From contig MVDH01000001.1 of assembly GCA_003056245.1 (NCBI GenBank), forward strand, positions 2,046,716 to 2,110,715: 64,000 nt of DNA, in the 5' to 3' direction. The stretch is from Cellvibrio sp. 79. Its GTDB lineage: Bacteria > Pseudomonadota > Gammaproteobacteria > Pseudomonadales > Cellvibrionaceae. A program made the position numbers and the translations under genes. Shown here piece after piece: positions 10,101 through 19,164 of this stretch. The notes under the pieces were generated by a model. The model had not been told where the DNA came from. It saw nothing but the letters and a program-made list of their open reading frames with translations, and did not search any database. Numbering within the stretch: the stretch's first letter is position 1; each line of letters opens with the position of its first letter.

Positions 10101-11077
10101 ATATGGGCGAATTGTGCTTTGCGCAATGCTTCCGCCGCTTCGCGAATTTCGCGTTCGCCACTCAAAAAAACCAGGATGTCGCCGCCGCGCACGCCAGAGC
10201 CGGTTTTTTCATTTGATTCAATTTCGCGTACTGCATCAACAATGGCCGCGTATTGATCCGGCTCTGCATCTTCACCATCGTCATTTTCAAATTCGTACAA
10301 CGGGCGATACCAGACTTCAACCGGATAAGTGCGACCGGAGACCTCAATAATAGGCGCATTATTAAAATGTTCCGAGAAACGCTGAAGGTCGATGGTTGCC
10401 GAAGTGATAATTAATTTTAAATCCGGGCGCTTCGGCAACAGTTGTTTTAAATAACCGAGCAGGAAATCGATATTCAAACTGCGTTCGTGGGCTTCGTCGA
10501 TAATCAGCGTGTCGTATTTATTTAAGAACGGATCGTTCTGGATCTCGGCCAACAAAATCCCGTCAGTCATTACTTTGATTAACGTGTTTTCATTGGACTG
10601 GTCACTGAACCGTACTTGATAACCAACTTTTTCGCCCAGCGTAGTTTTCAATTCTTCCGCGATGCGATTGGCTACTGTATTCGCGGCGATGCGGCGCGGT
10701 TGCGTATGGCCAATCAATCCTTTTACACCGCGCCCAATGCTTAAACAAATTTTGGGAATTTGCGTGGTTTTACCGGAACCGGTTTCACCGGCCAGCACAA
10801 CAACCTGGTTATCGGCAATGATTTTTGCAATCTCTTCGCGCTTTTCACACACCGGCAGCGCGGGGAATTCAATGTGCGCAGGAACCAATTGCTGGCGACG
10901 AGTTACTTCTACTTGCGAGTGCGCGAGCTGTTGTTGCCATTTTTCCAATGCCTGTTCATAAGGTTTTTCGGCGCGCGCCAGTTTTTCTATCTCGCTTAAA
11001 CGGCGGGACAGTTTGTGGAAATCGCGCCCCATCACTTGGGTAATGGATTGTTTGTAACTTGACCAGGGATTAGACAT
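7115..11077 (-). CDS. hrpA: ATP-dependent RNA helicase HrpA
   Basis: 1320-residue DEAH-box helicase, the full length expected for HrpA, implicated in rescue of stalled ribosomes and RNA processing. Visible motifs are Walker A GETGSGKT (97-104), DEAHERS, SATID, and the motif VI region QRKGRCGRV. They are followed by the HA2/OB-fold region and the long HrpA-specific C-terminal domain (DUF3418). The start ATG is followed by MSNPWSSYKQ. It is transcribed alone; the MNIO operon begins about 280 bases downstream on the same strand. A 174-residue plus-strand frame over its 3' end is a shadow. Confidence 0.96.
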   Translation of the reverse strand: MSNPWSSYKQSITQVMGRDFHKLSRRLSEIEKLARAEKPYEQALEKWQQQLAHSQVEVTRRQQLVPAHIEFPALPVCEKREEIAKIIADNQVVVLAGETGSGKTTQIPKICLSIGRGVKGLIGHTQPRRIAANTVANRIAEELKTTLGEKVGYQVRFSDQSNENTLIKVMTDGILLAEIQNDPFLNKYDTLIIDEAHERSLNIDFLLGYLKQLLPKRPDLKLIITSATIDLQRFSEHFNNAPIIEVSGRTYPVEVWYRPLYEFENDDGEDAEPDQYAAIVDAVREIESNEKTGSGVRGGDILVFLSGEREIREAAEALRKAQFAHMEVIPFYARLSLAEQQKVFAAHTGRRIVLATNVAETSITVPGIRYVIDPGFARISRYSYRTKVQRLPIEPVSQASANQRKGRCGRVAEGICIRLYSEEDFNSRPQFTDAEILRTNLAAVILQMLQLRMGDIHKFPFIDAPDHRLISDGFKLLEELHAVNTKNQLTPVGQQIAKLPLDPRLARMLLAAQEQSCVRELLIITSALSVQDPRERPVEKQQAADQLHRRFWVDHSDFLGYVNLWDYFETQRQELSQNQLRKLCKKEFLSYLRLREWRDVHHQLCIAIKDLGFRINSEPANFESVHKALLTGLLGNLGFNHEEREYLGARNRKFAIFPGSSLAKKTPKWLMAAELIETSKLFAHTVAKIEPEWVIAAAEHLIKRQHFEPHYDSRAGQVMAYEKITLYGLTIVEKKSVNYSHIDAAQSREVFIRAALVEGQYAQHPKRKHLQQQAGFKDFYTHQQQLLLELEELEAKSRRRDIVVDEQVIFDFYNERIPEHITNLAGFESWRKKAEQGNPQLLYITRETLMRHGAGDITEAQFPNELEWRGMVFPLSYHFEPNHPFDGVSIHVPMSVLHQVPEQRLEWLVPGMLREKCIGLIKSLPKNLRKHFVPVPDVVDKLLAVLAPDNKPLTEAMGVQLKRLTGVDISKEAWLETNVDDYYRFNIHVVDDKGKVIASGRDLNSLREKYREKVQQNIQSAATNIERDGITSWDFESLPQAIQLPRGGISIRAYPALVDKNSSVSLQVLDNPLQALDITQRGLTRLMFLSLGQTVKYLQKELLKGQEIALTLASIGSRDQVVDDLIMAAIKQLAVDDQQQLPRTKPAFEASLNAIKDKLIPYTQDLANQLISSLKLLVDIKKQLKQQKNMLMLAYTISDINQQLSQLFYPGLVYKTPPQWLQQYAKYMRGIQQRLEKAALNPQKDKLQLAEIAPHWQRLVDYLAKEGDYRLGQLSQLMDYRWWIEELRISLFAQTLKTQVPVSDKRLDKQWEQALLQSQQ

Positions 11078-11757
11078 AGCAACTCTTGATTAACGTAGCT
11101 TTTTATTAACAAAGCTCTTAATTAACGTAACTGTTGGGATTATGACCGCGCTGGACAAAGCAATTTTTTGTAAACAGCATTTATCCGACGAATAAAGTGG
11201 CGGGATGATAGGTAAGCGCCCCCCGCACCGCAAGCATGATATTAAGGAATGCCAAATTTCGTACAGCGCTGTCAATGTCGCGCCAATTTCAGCCGTTGCA
11301 ATTCGGGGTGTACGAGAGAATTTTTTCGAACGCCGAATCTGCTTTTTATCTCGAACCCCGCCCAGCCGTGCCAATGTCATGAAAACAGTCTCATTCACGC
11401 TGCAAATGTGGAGCGCCTTGCATTTTCAGGTTCGAATTTTGGTTGTGCCCGTGAATCCGCGCCTTTTGTAAAAAGTGGGAAGATAAAAAATACCTGCCCA
11501 TAGACCATTTCCCGCATTGGAATTACCAAAAACCGCACGGAAGTCTGGATAAAAAACTACTACATCAACTCGATTGCTCACCATCAAGGTTCTCCAGTCG
11601 ATTCGCTAAAACGGCCAGCCAAGACGTTAAAAGCCCTGTTTCAAGCGAGTAGCCGTCACTGGAAAAACCCGCGCAAAAATCCGTTTATCGACAACACCCC
11701 GGGGTGTTGGAGAGCGTATTCAGGCGTGAAAAATTTAATAACAACGGGCAAAAAAAT
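11078..11757. other. Intergenic region between hrpA and the CAZyme cluster
   Basis: About 680 bases between divergently transcribed genes. It contains small open frames on both strands (for example a 102-residue minus frame at 11090-11398), but they lack ribosome-binding sites and protein-like composition. It should hold the promoters for hrpA and for the plus-strand secreted-enzyme cluster. No RNA gene or repeat was recognised. Confidence 0.5.
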
Positions 11758-14349
11758 ATGACCATCTTCGATCAACAAATTGGCCATCAACCAATTGTTT
11801 TGCACAACCTATCAACGCGCAGCGATATCAGCCGTGTTGTTGCTGTTATTGCAGCCAATCTCCTGTGCATCACCGCGCTATTTGCCGGTGATGCACAAGC
11901 CCAAACCGAAACCTTGCTCTCGCGCAATGTCACCACAACTGCCAGCTCGCAACTGCAAGCGGCAAACCTTGCGGTAGATGGCGATGTGGGTACACGTTGG
12001 GAATCCAACCATGGTGCAAGCCCCGCGTGGCTGCGTCTTGATCTCGGTAATAGCCAACCGCTTACCCGCGCAGTGATTCGTTGGGAAGCTGCTAATGCAG
12101 CTAATTACAGTATCGACGGCTCCACTGATGGCAATAACTGGACAACCATCGCCACCCGCACCGGCGGCGCTTTTGGTGAGCGCACGGATACCGTGAATTT
12201 ATCCGGCAGTTACCGCTATGTGCGAGTCAACAGTACCGCGCGCAGTGCCGGTAACGAATGGGGTTATTCCATCTGGGAAGTTGAGGTTTACGGCAATATC
12301 GACGATGACAGTAGTTTGCCTGCGCCCTGGCGCAATAGTGATATAGGTTCACCCAAGGCCGGCGCGGCAAATCTGGAGGATAATGTTTTTACCACTGCCG
12401 CCAGCGGTGTGGATATCTGGGGAACCGCCGACAGTTTCCATTACGTTTATCAACCGATCACCGGCGATATCACCGCCACCGCGCGAGTGACCTCGGTAGA
12501 TCCGGTAAATCCCTGGGCGAAAGCCGGGTTGATGATCCGCGATGGCCTGAATGCCGATGCCAAAAATGCGTTTGTCGGTATAACCGTCGCCAACGGTGCA
12601 ACCTTCCAGCGCCGCGCGGCGACTGCCTGGACCACGGTCAGCACCAAGCAATCCGGAATTGTCCCGCCTTATTGGGTACGTTTGGTTCGCAGTGGCAATA
12701 ACATCTCCGCCGCGATATCCATTAACGGCACCAGTTGGATGGATCTGGGTAGCGAAAGTATCAGCATGGGCAACCAGGTTTATGTGGGGCTTGCCCACAC
12801 CAGCCATGATCCGGCGCTGGTGGGGTTGGCCACTATCGACCAGGTCAATGTGCGTGATACGCGCGCGAATTTGCCCGCGTTTTGCAATCGCTACCCGCAA
12901 ACCGATGGCTGGCAATCGTCCAAAGTCTGGTACAGCAATGGTCGCCTGACTTACTCGACCGAGGCTAATAACCGCATTCCGGATTACAGTTTTGCGGGTT
13001 ATCGCTACGGTGAACAAGCCCTGCCGAATGTACCGGTGGTAACGACTTTGGGACCAACCAGTGGTGATCAAACGGCGCGTATCCAATCGGCGCTGGACGC
13101 TATCGGCAATCGCACCCCCAACGCCAACGGTCAGCGCGGCACCTTGCAATTATTGCCGGGGCGCTACGAGATTTACGGCATCCTGCGGATTCGCCAAAGT
13201 GGTGTGGTACTGCGCGGGTCGGGTCGCGGAACCAATGCGGCAGTGGATACCATCCTGCATGCGCGCGGCAATAATCCGCACCAGCGCACCGTGGTTATTG
13301 TGGGGACCAATGACAGTTCGCCCTGGGACGCCGGTGCCAGTACCAATGTGACGGATAATTTTGTGGCGGCAGGCAGTTTGAGCGTGAATGTCCAGAATGC
13401 CGCGCTGTTCAGTGTCGGACAAGAAGTCATTATCACTCATCCATCAACCCAAGCCTGGATCAATGCGATTGGCGGCGGCGGTGTCACTACCGGCGCGTGG
13501 GCGGCGGGCAGTAGAGATATTCCTTACGTCCGCAAAGTGACCGCCATTTCCGGCGCGCGTATCACCTTTGATGCACCGCTGTTCAATCATTTGGATCGTT
13601 CGTTGAGCCAGGCCCGTGTGGCCGTGGTAAGCGCGCGCAACCTGATCCGTGAAGCGGGTGTGGAAAACCTGCGTGTGGATATAGAAACCGCAGGCGGCCA
13701 GGATGAAAACCATGCATGGAGCGCTATCGCCGTTACCGGTGCGGAAGACTCCTGGGTGAAAACCGTGGCAACGCGCTACTTCGGTTATGCCGGGGTGAAG
13801 ACCGCTGGGGCCATCCGCATCACTATCGATACCGCCAGCGCGACCAATCCCATTGGCATCCGCACCGGTAGCCGCTTCTATAACTTTGATGTCGATGATT
13901 ACAGCCAGTTGGTGTTGTTCAGCAACTGTGTCGCTGCCGATGGTCGCCACAACTTTATTAGTAACGGCACCATGAGCGCATCCGGCGTGGTCTGGCATCG
14001 CTGCACCAGCATTGGTACCAACGATTCCGAAGGCCATCGCCATTGGTCAACGGGGATGTTGTTTGACGGTATCACCGGCAGCAACCTGAACCTCAAGCTG
14101 TTCAATCGCGGCGATTGGGGCACGCAACATGGATGGGGTCTTGCCCATTCCACAGCCTGGAACAGCCAGGCCACGTTCTTTATCCAGAAACCACCTACTG
14201 CACAGAACTACGGTATTTCCGGGCTGGGCAATAACTCCACCGCTTACAGCTTCCCCGGCGCCATGGGTTATGTGGATATCCGCCCCGGCCAGAAGCTGGT
14301 GCCGGAATCACTCTACGAAGCGCAACTCTGTGACCGTTTAACTCGTTGA
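11758..14349 (+). CDS. Secreted CBM32 / DUF1349-like / beta-helix polysaccharide-active protein
   Basis: 863 residues from the ATG at 11758; the frame can extend to a GTG at 11704, but the shorter start gives a sensible signal peptide ending AQA-Q. Domains in order: an F5/8 type C (CBM32-like) module (about residues 30-163), a concanavalin-like module of the DUF1349 type (about 180-375, with AKAGLMIRDGL and YVGLAHTSHD), and a long right-handed parallel beta-helix of the pectate-lyase superfamily type (about 375-855). The helix begins with a conserved-looking IPDYSFAGYRYGE stretch. The catalytic specificity is unknown; polysaccharide lyase or hydrolase are both possible. It is followed by a terminator and by a GH18 protein with a closely similar N-terminal half. 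Confidence 0.8.
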   Translation: MTIFDQQIGHQPIVLHNLSTRSDISRVVAVIAANLLCITALFAGDAQAQTETLLSRNVTTTASSQLQAANLAVDGDVGTRWESNHGASPAWLRLDLGNSQPLTRAVIRWEAANAANYSIDGSTDGNNWTTIATRTGGAFGERTDTVNLSGSYRYVRVNSTARSAGNEWGYSIWEVEVYGNIDDDSSLPAPWRNSDIGSPKAGAANLEDNVFTTAASGVDIWGTADSFHYVYQPITGDITATARVTSVDPVNPWAKAGLMIRDGLNADAKNAFVGITVANGATFQRRAATAWTTVSTKQSGIVPPYWVRLVRSGNNISAAISINGTSWMDLGSESISMGNQVYVGLAHTSHDPALVGLATIDQVNVRDTRANLPAFCNRYPQTDGWQSSKVWYSNGRLTYSTEANNRIPDYSFAGYRYGEQALPNVPVVTTLGPTSGDQTARIQSALDAIGNRTPNANGQRGTLQLLPGRYEIYGILRIRQSGVVLRGSGRGTNAAVDTILHARGNNPHQRTVVIVGTNDSSPWDAGASTNVTDNFVAAGSLSVNVQNAALFSVGQEVIITHPSTQAWINAIGGGGVTTGAWAAGSRDIPYVRKVTAISGARITFDAPLFNHLDRSLSQARVAVVSARNLIREAGVENLRVDIETAGGQDENHAWSAIAVTGAEDSWVKTVATRYFGYAGVKTAGAIRITIDTASATNPIGIRTGSRFYNFDVDDYSQLVLFSNCVAADGRHNFISNGTMSASGVVWHRCTSIGTNDSEGHRHWSTGMLFDGITGSNLNLKLFNRGDWGTQHGWGLAHSTAWNSQATFFIQKPPTAQNYGISGLGNNSTAYSFPGAMGYVDIRPGQKLVPESLYEAQLCDRLTR

Positions 14350-14361
14350 TTTTCCCCTTTA

Positions 14362-14396
14362 GCTCATCTGGAGTCGTCCCCGGGTGGGCTTTTTTT
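14362..14396 (+). terminator. Rho-independent terminator
   Basis: A 10-pair stem including several G-T pairs (GCTCATCTGG against CCCGGGTGGGC) followed by seven T, 12 bases past the stop of the beta-helix gene. It suggests the two similar genes are separate transcription units, or at least attenuated between them. Confidence 0.65.
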
Positions 14397-14458
14397 CTAC
14401 CGACAAACAGTGGGAGTTCGAATCGCAATGCGCAGCCCCACTGCGAAACAGGAGCATT

Positions 14459-17266
14459 ATGAATCATTTAACCTTTGCAAACCGCGCCTGGTTGCCCGCC
14501 GCTATCGCGTTGGCAATCGGCTTTATCGCCCACCAGAGCAATGCGCAAACTGACACTCTTTTATCGCGCAATGCGGCGACCTTCGCCAGTTCCCAATTCC
14601 AGGCCGCCAGCCTGGCGGTGGATGGGGATTTGGCCAGCCGCTGGGAATCCACCCATGGCGTTGATCCATCCTGGCTAACACTGGACCTGGGCAGCAGCGC
14701 TAACCTCACCCGCGCAGTAATCCGCTGGGAAGCGGCCAACGCAGCCAATTACATCGTACAAGGCTCCAATAACAATTCCACCTGGACCACTATCGCTACA
14801 CGTACCGGCGGCACATTTGGTGAGCGCACCGATAACGTCACCCTCTCCGGCAATTACCGCTATGTGCGGATCAACGGAGCAGCGCGCAGTGCGGGCAATA
14901 GCTGGGGTTACTCCATTTGGGAATTCGATGTTTACGGTACGTCCGGTAATGCTGACCAGGATGGCGACGGTGTCACCGATGCACTCGACCAATGCCCGAA
15001 TACGCCTGCCGGAGTAAACGTCGATAGCAACTGTTGCGAAATCGCCCTGCCCTTGCCCTGGCGCAATGGAGATATAGGTTCGCCACGAGCGGGATTAGCC
15101 AGCCTGAGCGGCGGTGTATTTACCACCGCTGCCAGCGGTACCGATATCTGGAACAACAGCGACAGCTTCCACTACGTGTACCAACCGGTGAATGGCAATG
15201 TCACCATTACCGCGCAAGTCACTTTATTGGATGCGACGAATCCCTGGGCCAAAGCCGGCGTAATGATTCGCGACGGTTTGGGGACGGATGCTAAAAATGC
15301 CCTTATCGCCATTACTCCCGCTAACGGTGTTACGTTCCAGCGCCGTATTGCGACTGCCGGCGTCAGTACCAGTAACCAGCAAGCCGGAGCAGCGCCTTAT
15401 TGGGTGCGCCTGGTACGCTCAGGAAATTCGCTGACCAGTTTCTATTCCACCAACGGCAGCAACTGGACTCAACTCGGCAGCGAAACCATTGCGATGACCA
15501 ACCAGGTTTACGTTGGCCTTGCACATACCAGTCACGATGCCGCACTTACCGGCCTCGCCAAATTTGCCAATGTCAGTGTGCAAACCAGTGCCTGGATTAA
15601 CCGCGATATAGGTACGCCGCTCGCAGGCAGCACCACCGTGTCGGGTTCGACAGTAACCACGCGTGCGGCGGGCGATGATATTTGGAACGAGGCGGATAAT
15701 TTCCATTTTGTGTATCAACCGTTAGCCGGTGACGGTGCATTGGTTGCACAAGTCAGCGCACTAGACGCAACCAATGCCTGGGCCAAAGCCGGTGTAATGA
15801 TTCGCGATGGTCTCGCTGCCAATGCGAAAAATGCGCTGATTGCTGTGACCTCTGCCAATGGCGCTACTTTTCAACGTCGCACCACTGCGGGCGCAATAAG
15901 CACCAGCATTAATCAAGCGGGAATTACCACGCCTTACTGGGTGAAGATCAGTCGCAATGGAAATTTATTGCGCGGATATACATCAGCAAATGGAACCGAT
16001 TGGACGTCGGTAGGCAATGACACTATCAGTTTGGGTTCAGAGGTTTATATCGGCCTCGCCCACACCAGCCACAACACGGCGCAAGTCGGTAACGCAACCT
16101 TTAATCAAGTCGTGTTACAACCGGGCGCAATTTGTTTTTACGAGCAAATTAATTACGGCGGTGCGAGTTTCTGTAGCGGTGTTGCTGCGCAAAATTTTGC
16201 GGCAGGCTGGACCGGGCAAGTCTCGTCAGTAAAAGTTGTCGAGGGTTATTCACTGCGTTTGTACAGCCAGAATAATCAGGGCGGAAGCACAGTCACATTA
16301 ACAACAGATGTCGCCAACCTTGCGCAATTTGGTTTCGATAATCTCGCCAATTCTTTTGCGATTACCAATGGCCAAACCAGCACCAGCCAATACAAAGTTG
16401 TCGGCTATATGCCGGATTGGGCTGGCAGTCCCGAAGCGATCCAGTACAACAAATTAACGCACATCAATTATTCTTTCGCGCTGCCAAACAGCAACGGCAC
16501 TTTGCAAGGAATTTCTACCGCCAGCGCTAATAAATTGCGCTCCATTGTTAACCTCGCCCACGCGCGCGGTGTAAAAGTGGGGATTGCGATTGGCGGTTGG
16601 AACAATGGTAATGATTCCGCGTTTGAAACTCTCGCCACCAATGCCAGCACACGTACCGCTTTTGTGAATAACGTGATTAATTTTGTAAACACTTACAACC
16701 TTGATGGTGTGGATATGGATTGGGAATATCCGGACCCGGGTGTATCCGCAGATCGCTATGCGTTATTGATGCAAGAACTTTCCATCGCATTGCATGCGCG
16801 TGGAAAATATTTAAGTGCGGCGGTGGTTGCATCAGGTGGTACAGGCGCTGGATTAAAAAATGAAGTCTTCGGCTATGTGGATATGCTTAACATCATGGCT
16901 TATGACGGCAATGCAGGTTCAGGTCACTCACCTTATTCCTATGCACAAAGCTCGTTGAATTACTGGTTGAATCGCGGTTTGCCACGCGAAAAAGCAGTGC
17001 TCGGTGTTCCTTACTACGCGCGCCCGAGCTGGCTGGGTTACAACCAGTTAATTGCCAATAACAGCGCAAATATTTGCCGCGATACCAACGGTTCCGATTA
17101 CTGGAATGGCATTCCCACCATTCGCCAGAAAGCGCAACTCGCACGCAATCAGGCGGGTGGAATTATGACGTGGGAATTATCGCAAGACACCAACTCCTCC
17201 AATTCGCTGTTAACCGCGATGTACGAAGCGATCAACGCGTTGCCGCAAACTTACAACTGCAATTAA
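14459..17266 (+). CDS. Secreted multidomain GH18 chitinase-like enzyme
   Basis: 935 residues from the ATG at 14459, preceded by AGGAG; the frame extends further upstream but without support. Signal peptide, with probable cleavage SNA-Q. Domains: CBM32-like (about 30-160), a calcium-binding thrombospondin-3-like linker DQDGDGVTD (about 165-185), two DUF1349-type concanavalin-like modules (about 197-378 and 379-555), a beta/gamma-crystallin-like module (about 557-638), and a GH18 catalytic domain (645-930). The GH18 signature DGVDMDWE spans 749-756, with E756 as the catalytic acid, and the SxGG-equivalent strand reads GIAIGGW. It probably hydrolyses chitin or related N-acetylglucosamine polymers outside the cell. 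Its N-terminal modules are near-duplicates of those in the upstream gene. Confidence 0.9.
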   Translation: MNHLTFANRAWLPAAIALAIGFIAHQSNAQTDTLLSRNAATFASSQFQAASLAVDGDLASRWESTHGVDPSWLTLDLGSSANLTRAVIRWEAANAANYIVQGSNNNSTWTTIATRTGGTFGERTDNVTLSGNYRYVRINGAARSAGNSWGYSIWEFDVYGTSGNADQDGDGVTDALDQCPNTPAGVNVDSNCCEIALPLPWRNGDIGSPRAGLASLSGGVFTTAASGTDIWNNSDSFHYVYQPVNGNVTITAQVTLLDATNPWAKAGVMIRDGLGTDAKNALIAITPANGVTFQRRIATAGVSTSNQQAGAAPYWVRLVRSGNSLTSFYSTNGSNWTQLGSETIAMTNQVYVGLAHTSHDAALTGLAKFANVSVQTSAWINRDIGTPLAGSTTVSGSTVTTRAAGDDIWNEADNFHFVYQPLAGDGALVAQVSALDATNAWAKAGVMIRDGLAANAKNALIAVTSANGATFQRRTTAGAISTSINQAGITTPYWVKISRNGNLLRGYTSANGTDWTSVGNDTISLGSEVYIGLAHTSHNTAQVGNATFNQVVLQPGAICFYEQINYGGASFCSGVAAQNFAAGWTGQVSSVKVVEGYSLRLYSQNNQGGSTVTLTTDVANLAQFGFDNLANSFAITNGQTSTSQYKVVGYMPDWAGSPEAIQYNKLTHINYSFALPNSNGTLQGISTASANKLRSIVNLAHARGVKVGIAIGGWNNGNDSAFETLATNASTRTAFVNNVINFVNTYNLDGVDMDWEYPDPGVSADRYALLMQELSIALHARGKYLSAAVVASGGTGAGLKNEVFGYVDMLNIMAYDGNAGSGHSPYSYAQSSLNYWLNRGLPREKAVLGVPYYARPSWLGYNQLIANNSANICRDTNGSDYWNGIPTIRQKAQLARNQAGGIMTWELSQDTNSSNSLLTAMYEAINALPQTYNCN

Positions 17267-17282
17267 TCCATTCTTCGTTTTA

Positions 17283-17308
17283 CCGGGCACCTTGTGTGCC
17301 CGGTTTTT
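17283..17308 (+). terminator. Rho-independent terminator of the GH18 gene
   Basis: Stem CCGGGCAC/GTGCCCGG with a 5-base loop and five T, 17 bases after the GH18 stop codon. Confidence 0.9.
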
Positions 17309-17376
17309 AATAATAAGAAACACCTGCAAGGGATAGAGACATTCCTGTCACCATCAATGAAAAGGTATTTATCATC

Positions 17377-19051
17377 ATGAAGAAAAATTTATTGAAACGA
17401 TTCGGCATACTTGCTGGATTATTTTTTACTTTGCAACCGGTCGCCCCGGCATGGGCAGTCTCTGCATTTTCACAAATCGAAGCAGAAAATTTCAGTTCAC
17501 AAACGGGAATACAAACTGAAGCAAGTACTGAAGCCGGGCAAAATGTTGGCTGGATTGAAAATGGCGATTATGTGCATTTCACTGCAATAAATTTTGCAGC
17601 AGGCGCAAATTCATTTACCGCTCGAGTTGCGAGCGCTGGCCCCGGTGGAACTATTGAAATCCGTACTGGCTCACCTACCGGAACACTGCGTGGCAGCTGC
17701 AATGTTCCATCCACAGCTGGTTGGCAAAACTGGACCAGCGTTAATTGCCCGATTGCATCGATTACTGGAACACAAGCGCTTTATTTGCGTTTTATTGGAA
17801 TCGGTAGCGGATTGTTTAATCTCAATTGGTTCAGATTTTCTGCACCGCGAACCAGTAGCGATGTGGTGGGAAAAATTACCGTGGGTTATCAAGGCTGGTT
17901 TAATGCACAAGGCGATGGATCACCATTTGGTTGCTGGTTCCATTGGTCAAACAATTGCAACGCGCCAACGCCCGCTATCAATACCAATCGCAATGTGAAA
18001 TTCGAGTTGTATCCAGATACGCGTGAATATTCCAAACTCTATCAATCCAATCTCGCCAACCTTGCCAATGGCACACCCGCGCGTTTATTTTCGTCGTACG
18101 ACCAATCCACGGTGAACAAACATTTTGAATGGATGCAAACCTACAACATTGATACTGCGGCGTTGCAACGCTTCGGCGCTAATATTTCCAGCGCGCCGGA
18201 CGGCTATCGCGATAACCGCGATTCGGTGGCGACCAAAGTAAATCGCCGCAGAGACGCATGCGCGAAAATTTTATGTGATGTATGACATCACCGGTTTAAA
18301 CAGTGATTGGGTTGCGGCGATAAAATCGGATTGGACCAACAATGTCATCAACAAATTACAACTCACCTATTCCAATGCTTATGCGCGGCAGGATGGGAAA
18401 ATTGTTGTGTGTATCTGGGGCCTCGGTTTTACCCACACACCGGGCACCGCAGCGGAAACACTGGAATTAATTAACTGGTTTAAAAACCAGAATATTTATG
18501 TGATTGGTGGCGTGCCTACTTATTGGAGAACCGGTCAGGCAAATTCCGATGCAAAACCCGGCTTCATTGATGCATTCAAAGCACTCAATATGGTTTCGCC
18601 CTGGTTGGTGGGGCGTTTTGATATCAACAGCGTTGATCATTTTAAAAATAATGTATTTCCGGCGGACGTCACGTTTGCACAGCAAAATAATATTGTTTAT
18701 CAACCGGTGCTATTCCCCGGCTTTGCCTGGTCGAATATGTACCCGAATAATCCGCGTAACCAGATAGCACGTGTACATGGCGATTTTATGTGGAAGCAAG
18801 CCCACATTATGAAATCGCTCGGTGTTAACACTACGTACATTGCAATGTTTGATGAATATGATGAAGGTACTGCTATTGCAAAAGGTGCCGAGAATCAATC
18901 CATGGTGCCGACCAACCACTATTTCCTTACATTGGATGCGGATGGTGTTGCCGTATCGGCTGATTTTTATTTGCGCTTGACCAACGACATCGGTCGCTTG
19001 ATGAAAGGAGAAATTCCGTTGACCGCACAACATCCGACGACGCATCAATGA
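17377..19051 (+). pseudogene. Secreted CBM6 / GH71-99-like protein, split by a one-base frameshift
   Basis: Two overlapping frames (17377-18285 and 18275-19051) together encode one protein of about 557 residues. The first part has a signal peptide (ending AWA), a CBM6/35-like module (IEAENF start, about residues 30-150) and the beginning of a GH71/GH99-like barrel (KITVGYQGWFNAQGDG; CWFHWSN). The second continues the barrel directly (FYVMYDITG, VCIWGLGF, YIAMFDEYDEGTAI). Reading continues without loss if one A is removed from the GTAAATC at 18238-18244. Family members act on alpha-mannan or alpha-glucan type substrates; the substrate here is not known. Either a recent inactivating insertion or a sequencing error; the rest of the frame is undecayed. 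Confidence 0.8.
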
Positions 19052-19107
19052 TCTGGTTAAGTAGCGATAGATCTGGATACATATCAATAGTGTTGTAATA
19101 AAAAAAA

Positions 19108-19135
19108 CCGAACTCAAATAAGTTCGGTTTTTTTT
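19108..19135. terminator. Bidirectional terminator
   Basis: Stem CCGAACT/AGTTCGG with a 6-base loop, flanked by A-rich sequence on one side and eight T on the other. It can serve both the plus-strand GH71/99-like gene and the convergent minus-strand JmjC gene. Confidence 0.9.
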
Positions 19136-19164
19136 ATCGGCTGCTAATAAATAATTTAAAAAGC

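Noticed and set aside
11090-11503. Small frames on both strands upstream of the CAZyme cluster
   Set aside because: No ribosome-binding site and no protein-like composition; treated as intergenic.
12349-14043. Long minus-strand frames (266 and 199 residues) across the beta-helix gene
   Set aside because: They are reading-frame shadows of a GC-rich, repetitive coding sequence; the plus-strand protein is clearly real.
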